Assembly: GCA_016291475.1 (NCBI GenBank)
Contig: JAEEXJ010000108.1
Span: 1 to 9,340, forward strand
DNA: 9,340 nucleotides
Source of the DNA: Lachnospiraceae bacterium
GTDB taxonomy: Bacteria > Bacillota_A > Clostridia > Lachnospirales > Lachnospiraceae
Reading direction: 5' to 3'
Below are positions 1-5,582 of this stretch, in pieces (positions within the stretch are counted from its first letter, which is position 1; the number at the start of each line of letters is the position of its first letter). The notes under the pieces were generated by a model. The model ran no database searches. It saw nothing but the letters and a program-made list of their open reading frames with translations, and had not been told where the DNA came from. The position numbers and the translations under genes were made by a program.

Positions 1-882
1 GGGATGGGTGATCTGCCCGATATGCCCGATTATGATTCCGAGACGAAACTTGCTCTTGAGAAGGAAGTGCTAGGAATATACGTAAGCGGACACCCGCTGG
101 ATGATTGGGATCCCCTTATAAAAAAATATATTACCGCGGATTCATCGGATCTTTCCTCTGCGTCAGATGATGACGAAGAGCCCTCGGATGAAAGCGAAAA
201 GAGTATCAAAAACGGTGATTACGTGACCGTTTGCGGAATCGCTAGAAATGTAACCAGAAGGACCACGAAAAACGGAGATCTGATGGCGACTTTCAAGTTG
301 GAAGATCTGATGGGCGAGATAGATCTGGTTGCATTTCCCAAGACTTATGAAAAGGCTTCGGCTGCCATAGTTGAGGAAGAAAAGCTCTTTGTCAGGGGCA
401 GGTATGATGATACCGATGACAGAGGAGCCAAGGTCATCGCAATGGATGTGGTTACTTTTGATGAAGCGTCCGCGCCCGGATTCAGAGGCTTCGGAAGAAG
501 AGGCGGATCCGGATACGTAAGCAGGAACGGAAAAGGACAGAGAGAGGGTGCCCAGGCTCCTTCGGATGCGGAAAAAGCCGCGGCTGAATCCAAAAAGGCT
601 ATTGAGAAAGCTTTTAAGAAGGGGGATTCGGCTCCCAAGGCTACCGGTAATTCTATACCGTCCCACGGGCTTTTTGTCCGTTTTTCCGACAGAAAGGCTT
701 ATGAAGGCGGACTCGCACTTTTGGAAGAAGCACTGAAGACCTATCCCGGAGAAGACAGGTGTGTGGTCTTTACGCAGGCGGAAAAACAGCTGAAAGTCCT
801 GGATATTTCCGTGAATATCTCGGATGACCTTCTCGCCAGCCTTTATGTCATGTTCGGAAGGGACAATGTTGCCGTAAAATAA
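1..882 (+). CDS. dnaE: DNA polymerase III subunit alpha, C-terminal part (5' end outside window)
   Basis: This is the last 293 residues of the replicative polymerase alpha subunit; the frame is open from base 1, so the start lies upstream. Near visible residues 19-35 it has the DnaE signature EKEVLGIYVSGHPLDDW, which follows the helix-hairpin-helix region. About residues 72-155 form the OB-fold domain that binds single-stranded DNA (VTVCGIARNVTRR, then LEDLMGEIDLVAFPKTY). The last roughly 70 residues, ending GRDNVAVK, look like the usual C-terminal domain. Two segments are unusual: an acidic Ser/Asp/Glu-rich stretch before the OB-fold (about 47-67) and a Gly/Lys/Ala-rich linker after it (about 160-220). 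Known for the family: DnaE carries the 5'-3' polymerase activity of the replisome. The catalytic PHP and palm domains are outside the window. The family assignment is secure; DnaE rather than PolC follows from the C-terminal OB-fold order. Confidence 0.95.
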   Translation, partial: GMGDLPDMPDYDSETKLALEKEVLGIYVSGHPLDDWDPLIKKYITADSSDLSSASDDDEEPSDESEKSIKNGDYVTVCGIARNVTRRTTKNGDLMATFKLEDLMGEIDLVAFPKTYEKASAAIVEEEKLFVRGRYDDTDDRGAKVIAMDVVTFDEASAPGFRGFGRRGGSGYVSRNGKGQREGAQAPSDAEKAAAESKKAIEKAFKKGDSAPKATGNSIPSHGLFVRFSDRKAYEGGLALLEEALKTYPGEDRCVVFTQAEKQLKVLDISVNISDDLLASLYVMFGRDNVAVK

Positions 883-887
883 GCGGC

Positions 888-899
888 TTAATCGATTAA
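888..899. promoter_or_regulatory. 12-bp perfect palindrome between dnaE and the pseB-like promoter
   Basis: TTAATCGATTAA reads the same on both strands. It lies 5 bases after the dnaE stop and 7 bases before the -35 element of the next promoter. Its position would suit an operator for a dimeric regulator. It is short and AT-rich, so chance remains possible, and there is no GC stem or T-run to make it a terminator. Confidence 0.3.
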
Positions 900-906
900 T
901 ATCACT

Positions 907-935
907 TTGATAAGATGCCTGTCATATGATAAAAT
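907..935 (+). promoter_or_regulatory. Sigma-A type promoter with extended -10, for the pseB-like gene
   Basis: The -35 is TTGATA (907-912), the spacer is 17 bp and the -10 is TAAAAT (930-935). A TG pair at 927-928 makes an extended -10. The start of transcription would fall near 942, giving a leader of about 20 bases with AGGAGG at 950-955. The gene therefore has its own promoter rather than depending on dnaE read-through. Confidence 0.7.
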
Positions 936-962
936 AACTAGGTACCTTTAGGAGGAAAAACT

Positions 963-1958
963 ATGCTTAATGATAAGACAATTCTTATAACCGGAGGAAC
1001 AGGTTCTTTCGGACATCATTTTGTTGATTATGTTCTGGCTCATTACAAGCCTAAGAAACTTATCATATACAGTCGTGACGAGTTCAAGCAGTTCAATATG
1101 CAGAACAGATACAAGGAGCACAGAGATGTTCTCAGGTTCTTCATCGGAGATGTAAGAGATGCGGGACGTCTTCACATGGCCATGAAGGGTGTTGACTTTG
1201 TGATACATGCGGCTGCTCTCAAGCAGGTGCCCGCATGCGAGTACAATCCCAACGAAGCAATCCTTACCAACATCAACGGTGCTATGAACGTCATCAATGC
1301 ATCGCTTGAAGCGGGTGTAAAGAAGGTTGTGGCGCTTTCCACAGATAAGGCGGTTAATCCCATCAACCTTTACGGCGGAACCAAGCTCGTTTCCGATAAG
1401 CTCTTCTGTGCAGCCAATGCATACGGTGGTGAAAACGGAACAAGATTCTCCGTAGTCCGTTACGGAAATGTAGCGGGAAGCCGCGGATCTGTTATTCCGT
1501 TTTTCCAGAATATCATCGATAACGGCGGTAAGGAACTTCCCATCACCGATTTCCGCATGACCAGATTCTGGATCAGTCTGGAACAGGGTGTAGAACTTGT
1601 CATCAAAGCCCTTGAGGAGTCTAAGGGCGGAGAAACCTTCATATCCAAAATCCCCAGCTTTAAGATCACCGATCTTGCGGAGGCAATGCTTCCCGGATGT
1701 GTGAAAAAAGAAGTCGGAATCCGTGAGGGTGAAAAGCTTCACGAGATCATGATCACCAGAGAAGATTCGCTCCATGCTTATGAATATGAGAAACACTACA
1801 TCATCTATCCTCATTATGATTGGTGGAGAGACAGGGACCTCATACCCGGAGGAAAGCTTGTAAATCCCGAGTTTGAGTACAGTTCGGGAACCAATACCGA
1901 GTGGCTCAGCGTAGAGCAACTCAGGGAAAAACTTCTTACGGATCTTGATGAGCATTGA
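963..1958 (+). CDS. pseB: PseB-type UDP-N-acetylglucosamine 4,6-dehydratase (inverting)
   Basis: A 331-residue short-chain dehydrogenase/reductase of the FlaA1/PseB group, close to the usual length of about 330. The NAD(P)-binding glycine motif is TGGTGSFG (10-17). HAAALKQVP lies at 82-90. The catalytic region is STDKAVNPINLYGGTK, giving Asp128, Lys129 and Tyr137 with Lys141; these correspond to Asp132, Lys133 and Tyr141 of Helicobacter FlaA1. The NPINLYG form, rather than YPINAMG, favours PseB over CapE/FnlA. Known for the family: it converts UDP-GlcNAc to a UDP-4-keto-6-deoxy sugar with C5 inversion, the first step towards pseudaminic acid and related sugars on flagellin or the surface. AGGAGG at 950-955 sets the ATG at 963. 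No other sugar-pathway gene is nearby, so the end product is unknown. The subfamily call is good; the pathway is inference. Confidence 0.87.
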   Translation: MLNDKTILITGGTGSFGHHFVDYVLAHYKPKKLIIYSRDEFKQFNMQNRYKEHRDVLRFFIGDVRDAGRLHMAMKGVDFVIHAAALKQVPACEYNPNEAILTNINGAMNVINASLEAGVKKVVALSTDKAVNPINLYGGTKLVSDKLFCAANAYGGENGTRFSVVRYGNVAGSRGSVIPFFQNIIDNGGKELPITDFRMTRFWISLEQGVELVIKALEESKGGETFISKIPSFKITDLAEAMLPGCVKKEVGIREGEKLHEIMITREDSLHAYEYEKHYIIYPHYDWWRDRDLIPGGKLVNPEFEYSSGTNTEWLSVEQLREKLLTDLDEH

Positions 1959-1979
1959 GTGATTTTTGCTATTTTTTGA

Positions 1980-2008
1980 TTGATTTAGAGCAAGAAACTA
2001 TTTAAAAT
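1980..2008 (+). promoter_or_regulatory. Sigma-A type promoter for pfkA
   Basis: TTGATT (1980-1985), 17-bp spacer, TAAAAT (2003-2008). Transcription would start near 2015, leaving a leader of about 43 bases before the pfkA ATG. No clear terminator separates it from the gene upstream, only T-rich sequence without a stable stem. Confidence 0.6.
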
Positions 2009-2047
2009 ATTATTTCGGTAAAAATTTGTGGGGTATTGCAATCACCC

Positions 2048-2052
2048 GGAGG
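2048..2052 (+). promoter_or_regulatory. pfkA ribosome binding site
   Basis: GGAGG lies 5 bases before ATG 2058. It decides against an in-frame GTG at 2028, which would add ten residues that do not look like the family and which has no Shine-Dalgarno of its own. Confidence 0.8.
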
Positions 2053-2057
2053 CATAT

Positions 2058-3026
2058 ATGGCTAAGGAAGTAAAAACAATCGGTGTACTTACAAGCGGAG
2101 GTGACGCACCCGGAATGAACGCTGCCATCAGAAGCGTTGTCCGTGTGGCACTTGCAAGGGGACTTAAAGTAAAGGGAATCAGAAGAGGATATCAGGGGCT
2201 TCTCAATGAAGATATCTTTGATATGAACTCTCATGATGTTTCCGATATCATTCAGAAGGGCGGTACCATTCTCGGAACCGCAAGATGTCTTGAGTTTAAG
2301 ACTCACGAAGGACAGCAGATGGGTGCGGATATCTGCCGTAAGCATGGCATCGACGGAATGGTAGTCATCGGTGGAGACGGTTCATACAGAGGAGCACAGG
2401 CTCTTTCAAGACTGGGTATCAATACCATCGGTCTTCCCGGAACCATCGACCTCGATATCGCATGTACCGATTACACCATCGGATTCGATACCGCTGTTAA
2501 TACCGCAATGCAGGCTATCGACAAGGTTAAGGATACTTCCTCATCTCACGAGAGATGTTCGATAATCGAGGTTATGGGACGTAACGCAGGATTCATCGCT
2601 CTTTGGTGCGGAATCGCAAACGGAGCAGAGGATATCCTCCTTCCCGAGAAGTACGACTTCGACGAGCAGAAGATAATAAACAACATCATCCTCAGCCGTA
2701 AGAAGGGTAAGAGCCATCACCTTATCATCAACGCAGAGGGAATCGGACATTCCGCATCAATGGCAAGACGTATCGAGGCCGCTACCGGAATCGAGACCAG
2801 AGCCACCATTCTCGGATACATGCAAAGGGGCGGATCACCCACGGCGAAGGACAGATATTATGCTTCGATAATGGGTGCAAGAGCCGTTGACATCCTCATC
2901 GCCGGCAAGACCAACAGAGTTGTCGGATACAGAGACGGTAAGTTCATGGATGTCGATATCGAAGAGGGTCTTGCAATGACCAAGAGCATCGACGAGTACG
3001 AATACGAAGTATCAAGACTTCTTTAA
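2058..3026 (+). CDS. pfkA: ATP-dependent 6-phosphofructokinase
   Basis: A 322-residue phosphofructokinase, the usual bacterial size. It phosphorylates fructose 6-phosphate to the 1,6-bisphosphate in cytosolic glycolysis. Seen: SGGDAPGMNAAIR (13-25), GGDGSYRGA (105-113), PGTID (127-131) with catalytic Asp131, TSSSHER (160-166), EVMGR (171-175), NAEG (225-228) and YMQRGGSP (254-261). Gly108 and Gly128 match Gly104 and Gly124 of E. coli PfkA, which mark ATP rather than pyrophosphate use. Differences from E. coli: the position after catalytic Asp is Leu132 where most members have Asn (TIDND), a substrate-contact histidine is Tyr254, and the effector-site Arg54 appears to be Ser58. Arg25 and Arg29 of the effector site remain. 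The enzyme should be active, but allosteric control may differ; that part is inference from my own alignment by eye. Confidence 0.96.
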   Translation: MAKEVKTIGVLTSGGDAPGMNAAIRSVVRVALARGLKVKGIRRGYQGLLNEDIFDMNSHDVSDIIQKGGTILGTARCLEFKTHEGQQMGADICRKHGIDGMVVIGGDGSYRGAQALSRLGINTIGLPGTIDLDIACTDYTIGFDTAVNTAMQAIDKVKDTSSSHERCSIIEVMGRNAGFIALWCGIANGAEDILLPEKYDFDEQKIINNIILSRKKGKSHHLIINAEGIGHSASMARRIEAATGIETRATILGYMQRGGSPTAKDRYYASIMGARAVDILIAGKTNRVVGYRDGKFMDVDIEEGLAMTKSIDEYEYEVSRLL

Positions 3027-3033
3027 TGTATTC

Positions 3034-3074
3034 AAAAATGAGTCAATGGGGACGGTTCTCACTGACTCATTTTT
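3034..3074 (+). repeat. REP-like hairpin, copy 1 (also a plausible pfkA terminator)
   Basis: AAAATGAGTCA (3035-3045) pairs with TGACTCATTTT (3063-3073), an 11-bp stem around a 17-base loop holding GGGGACGGTTCTC. The stem's outer A/T tracts make it look like a terminator usable in either direction, downstream of pfkA. The GAGTCA to TGACTC core (3040-3068) is related to an inverted copy at 3104-3132. Confidence 0.65.
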
Positions 3075-3103
3075 AATATGCTTTCAGAAAAATAGTGATA
3101 AGT

Positions 3104-3132
3104 GAGTCAGTATGAATCGTTCCGACTGACTC
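3104..3132 (-). repeat. REP-like hairpin, copy 2, inverted and diverged
   Basis: GAGTCAGT (3104-3111) pairs with ACTGACTC (3125-3132), an 8-bp stem with a 13-base loop. Read on the minus strand, the 29 bases match copy 1 at 23 of 29 positions, with the shared loop core GGNACGNTTC. It ends one base before the proC Shine-Dalgarno, so the hairpin could influence proC translation. Confidence 0.6.
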
Positions 3133-3145
3133 CAAGGAGAATGTT

Positions 3146-3943
3146 ATGACAATCGGATTTATCGGACTCGGAAATATGGGCGGTGCCATCATCGGAGGCA
3201 TCATTAAGAGCGGTCTCTTTTCACCTGCGGATATTTACGGAAGTGATAAGTCTGCGGAGATGGCCGCATCAGTTAAGGAGAAATATCAGATAAATATATG
3301 CAAGGATAATGTGGAACTTTCCAAGAAGGTTGATATCCTTGTCCTTGCCGTAAAGCCTGTTTTTGCCAAGGAGGTCATCAGCGAGATCGCAAGATCGACT
3401 CCCGAGCAGACTCTTATCATCAGCATCATGGCCGGAAAAACCATCGAATTCATCGAGAAATGCTTCGGCTCCAATAAAGCCAAGATCATCCGCACCATGC
3501 CCAACACCCCCGCACTTGTGGGAGAGGGATGCACTGCGATCAGCCCTAATGCAAATGTTTCGGATGATGAGGCAGACCTTGCTCTCAAGATCATGAGATC
3601 CTTCGGTAAGGCTTCGGTCGTTCCCGAGAGACTTATGGATGCCGTATGTGCACTCAGCGGATCATCACCCGCTTTCGTATTTATGTTTATGGAAGCTCTT
3701 GCGGACGGCGCAGTACAGTGCGGAATGCCGAGAAGCCAGGCATATATGTTTGCTGCACAGACCGTTATGGGAAGCGCAAAGCTCATGCTTGAGACCGGCC
3801 GCCATCCCGGAGACCTGAAGGATATGGTCTCATCACCCGGCGGAACCACCATCGAAGGAGTTAAGACTCTTGAGGAAAAGGGCTTCAGAGGTGCCGTTAT
3901 CGATGCGGTAGTGGCGGCCTGTGAAAAATCCGGAAAGCTTTGA
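3146..3943 (+). CDS. proC: Pyrroline-5-carboxylate reductase
   Basis: 265 residues, the usual length (E. coli about 269). It reduces 1-pyrroline-5-carboxylate to L-proline with NAD(P)H, the last step of proline synthesis, in the cytosol. Seen: the N-terminal Rossmann motif IGFIGLGNMGGAII (3-16), MPNTPALVGEG (118-128) in the central region, and the C-terminal helical signature from SGSSPAF (171-177) through MVSSPGGTTIEGVKTLE (227-243), the ProC PROSITE-type motif. AAGGAG at 3134-3139 with a 6-base spacer sets the ATG. No convincing promoter was found between the two hairpins upstream. The stop is followed after one base by the methyltransferase ATG, so the two are probably translationally coupled. 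Confidence 0.96.
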   Translation: MTIGFIGLGNMGGAIIGGIIKSGLFSPADIYGSDKSAEMAASVKEKYQINICKDNVELSKKVDILVLAVKPVFAKEVISEIARSTPEQTLIISIMAGKTIEFIEKCFGSNKAKIIRTMPNTPALVGEGCTAISPNANVSDDEADLALKIMRSFGKASVVPERLMDAVCALSGSSPAFVFMFMEALADGAVQCGMPRSQAYMFAAQTVMGSAKLMLETGRHPGDLKDMVSSPGGTTIEGVKTLEEKGFRGAVIDAVVAACEKSGKL

Positions 3944-3944
3944 T

Positions 3945-4763
3945 ATGCAGTTTATCTCATCAACATCCAATGAAAAAATAAAACGAACGGCCCTGTACTC
4001 TCAGAAAGCCTCCGCCAGAAAAGAAGACGGAGTTTTCATCGCGGAGGGGACTAAGCTTGTAATCGAATCTCCCGGTGATAAGGTCCGGGAGATTTTCATA
4101 TCGGAAAGCTGTCTTGAGGACCTGGAAAGCAAAAAAGGCGATCTGTGGGAAAAGTTCAAAGCTTTTGTAAAGACTCTTCCCGAAGACGCACTCATCAAGG
4201 TTTCGGACCATGTCTTTGAGAAGATATCGAGTCAGAAATCTCCTCAGGGAATGCTTGCCGTGATTGAAACTCTTTCTTATAAGAAAGAAGACATAACAAA
4301 AGATGTTCCCTTGATACTGGTTCTTGAAGATATTCAGGACCCGGGAAATGTTGGGACCATATTCAGGACTGCGGAGGCAGCAGGCGTAACCGGTATTTTA
4401 ATGAGTGAAGGATGTGCCGATCCTTTAAGCCCTAAGGTCGTAAGGTCATCAATGGGCGCGATCTTCAGGATGCCCTTTGTGATCACAGCAGATCTTCCCA
4501 CTGCAGTGGCGGATCTGGAAAAGGACGGGATCTCATGCTATGCTGCGAGGCTGGACGCCGCATCCGTATATGACAAATGTGACCTGACCGCACCCACAGC
4601 CCTTCTTATAGGAAACGAGGGTAACGGATTGTCTGAAGAGGTTACGAAAGCGGCATCAAAGGGAATATTTATTCCTATGTCCGGCAAAACGGAGAGTCTT
4701 AATGCGGCAGTTTCCGCATCCATCCTTTCATACGAAGCAGCAAGGCAGAGGAGGAACAAATGA
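3945..4763 (+). CDS. TrmH/SpoU-family RNA 2'-O-methyltransferase
   Basis: 272 residues. The N-terminal part (about 5-108) is the RNA 2'-O-ribose methyltransferase substrate-binding domain (NEKIKR, GVFIAEG, SPQGMLAVIE). The C-terminal part (about 123-268) is the knotted SPOUT domain with the three family motifs: LEDIQDPGNVGTIFRTAEAAG around Asn135 and Arg141, LIGNEGNGLSEEV (221-233) and IPMSGKTESLNAAVSASI (243-260). Known for the family: S-adenosylmethionine-dependent ribose methylation of rRNA or tRNA; the exact nucleotide cannot be read from sequence. The ATG at 3945 is one base after the proC stop, and QFISSTSNEKIK is the typical family N-terminus. A GTG at 3921 would add eight residues inside proC without homology. 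Its stop overlaps the next ORF as ATGA. Confidence 0.92.
   Translation: MQFISSTSNEKIKRTALYSQKASARKEDGVFIAEGTKLVIESPGDKVREIFISESCLEDLESKKGDLWEKFKAFVKTLPEDALIKVSDHVFEKISSQKSPQGMLAVIETLSYKKEDITKDVPLILVLEDIQDPGNVGTIFRTAEAAGVTGILMSEGCADPLSPKVVRSSMGAIFRMPFVITADLPTAVADLEKDGISCYAARLDAASVYDKCDLTAPTALLIGNEGNGLSEEVTKAASKGIFIPMSGKTESLNAAVSASILSYEAARQRRNK
4749..4754 (+). promoter_or_regulatory. Strong Shine-Dalgarno for the 36-residue ORF
   Basis: A full AGGAGG inside the end of the methyltransferase gene, 5 bases before ATG 4760. It is the main evidence that the tiny ORF is translated; its spacing fits no other start. Confidence 0.75.
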
Positions 4764-4870
4764 CAAACGAAGATAAGAAGCTTCTTGAAATGGCCAAGGT
4801 TTTTCATATGCCCAAATTCAGAATTTTCAAATATATCATTCTCCCCGCTTTACTTAGAAAAAAGAGTTGA
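4760..4870 (+). CDS. 36-residue protein resembling the EAA coupling loop of an ABC permease
   Basis: The ATG overlaps the methyltransferase stop (ATGA) and follows a perfect AGGAGG. The peptide runs MTNEDKKLLEMAKVF, then HMPKFRIFKYIILPALL, ending RKKS. Aligned by eye to the EAA motif of NitT/TauT-type permeases (EAA, about eight residues, then IxLP), it keeps Glu10, Ala12, Ile22-Phe23 and Ile27-Leu28-Pro29; the usual glycine is His16. This motif is normally an internal cytoplasmic loop that docks on the ATPase. No membrane helices are encoded before or after: the upstream bases are methyltransferase, and only 14 bases separate the stop from the ATPase start. It is either the remnant of a permease that lost both flanks or a real micro-protein. 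The translation signals favour expression; the function is unknown. Confidence 0.62.
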   Translation: MTNEDKKLLEMAKVFHMPKFRIFKYIILPALLRKKS

Positions 4871-4884
4871 TAAAGGAATAGATC

Positions 4885-5466
4885 ATGACCATAGAAGTTG
4901 AAAATGTATCATACACATCCGAAGGAAAAGAAATACTGAAAGATATTTCCTGGGAGATATCTTCGGATGATATATGGCTTCTTTCGGGTCCGGAGGGGAG
5001 CGGAAAGACCGCTCTTATATCAATAATCATAGGAACACTTGCTCCTACATCCGGAAGAGTAAGACTTCTGGGAGATTATAAGTATGACAGGGTCAATGCG
5101 GGTGTGGTTTTCCAGGAAGACAGGCTTTTTGACAAAATGTCATCAGCTGAAAACGTAGCAATAGTGCGGCCTGAGACCTCTCCTAAAGTTGCTGCCGAGG
5201 AACTGGAAAAGCTCATGCCTTCGGATTTAGTTTCCGTTCCCGTGAGTGAACTTTCACCTGTTCACAGAAGGATAACCGCAATTGTAAGAGCCGTTTCCGT
5301 TCCTTCGGACATCCTGATCATGGACGAACCCTTCAGGGGAATGGACGAAGATATGACGAAAAAAGTATTTTCGTACATAAAAGAAGTGGCCGGACACAAG
5401 GGAATCATCATTGCACAGCGTGAACAGGGGCCTTTGCCCGCGCTGCGCAATCTCAAGTTGACATAA
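4885..5466 (+). CDS. Short ABC-type ATPase (NitT/TauT-like) with degenerate signature motif
   Basis: 193 residues, shorter than the roughly 240-260 of SsuB/TauB-type ATPases. Seen: Walker A GPEGSGKT (35-42), Q-loop FQEDRLF (76-82, the NitT/TauT form), Walker B DILIMDEP (142-149) with Asp147 and Glu148, and D-loop GMDED. The LSGGQ signature is replaced by LSPVH (123-127), though the following RRITAIVRAV aligns with the usual RVALARAL. The H-loop histidine seems missing, as IIIAQREQG occupies the position of IIIATHD. The protein ends soon after. ATP binding is likely; normal dimer hydrolysis is doubtful. AAAGGA (4872-4877) sets the ATG. No full permease or binding protein lies nearby, only the EAA-like peptide directly upstream. 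Intact frame and neighbour-like codon use argue against recent decay. Confidence 0.85.
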   Translation: MTIEVENVSYTSEGKEILKDISWEISSDDIWLLSGPEGSGKTALISIIIGTLAPTSGRVRLLGDYKYDRVNAGVVFQEDRLFDKMSSAENVAIVRPETSPKVAAEELEKLMPSDLVSVPVSELSPVHRRITAIVRAVSVPSDILIMDEPFRGMDEDMTKKVFSYIKEVAGHKGIIIAQREQGPLPALRNLKLT

Positions 5467-5486
5467 ATAAAGTGTTTTGATATCAT
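5458..5486 (+). promoter_or_regulatory. Near-consensus sigma-A promoter P1 upstream of the wall hydrolase
   Basis: TTGACA (5458-5463, perfect -35, overlapping the end of the ATPase gene), 17-bp spacer, TATCAT (5481-5486, five of six). Transcription would start near 5493, directly in front of the half-site array at 5495, and would give an untranslated leader of about 90 bases. Confidence 0.7.
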
Positions 5487-5494
5487 ACATGCGC

Positions 5495-5533
5495 TGTAAC
5501 AAATTTGTAAAAAATGTGTAACAGAGAGGTAAC
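5495..5533 (+). promoter_or_regulatory. WalR-like operator array: four half-sites at 11-bp steps
   Basis: Half-sites are TGTAAC (5495), TGTAAA (5506), TGTAAC (5517) and GGTAAC (5528), each separated by exactly 5 bases. The first two and the middle two fit the published WalR (YycF) box TGTWAH-N5-TGTWAH exactly; the fourth departs by one base. WalR is an OmpR-family regulator that controls autolysins in Bacillus and Staphylococcus, and the gene downstream is a wall hydrolase. PhoP boxes are similar on the opposite strand but fit less well. Confidence 0.65.
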
Positions 5534-5541
5534 ACCTTTTG

Positions 5542-5570
5542 ATGATATCGGGGACGTACCCTTTTATCAT
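5542..5570 (+). promoter_or_regulatory. Candidate second promoter P2 for the wall hydrolase
   Basis: ATGATA (5542-5547, four of six), 17-bp spacer, TATCAT (5565-5570). The -10 and its next base repeat those of P1 (TATCATA). The start would be near 5577, only about 6 bases before ATG 5583. The operator array ends 8 bp upstream of this -35, a position suited to activation. It is weaker evidence than P1. Confidence 0.4.
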
Positions 5571-5582
5571 ATAGCGCATGAT

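Noticed and set aside
948..1955. A 335-codon open frame on the minus strand covering the whole pseB-like gene
   Set aside because: It exactly shadows a strongly conserved dehydratase, has no recognisable domains and low-complexity composition; codon bias of the sense gene explains it.
1951..1978. Possible terminator after the pseB-like gene
   Set aside because: Only a 4-bp AGCA/TGCT stem before a T-run; too weak to support.
2028..2057. Upstream GTG start for pfkA
   Set aside because: GGAGG is placed for ATG 2058, and the added residues do not resemble the family N-terminus.
5514..5582. Upstream ATG start for the wall hydrolase
   Set aside because: It lies within the operator array, lacks a ribosome site, and would bury the signal peptide behind 23 polar residues.
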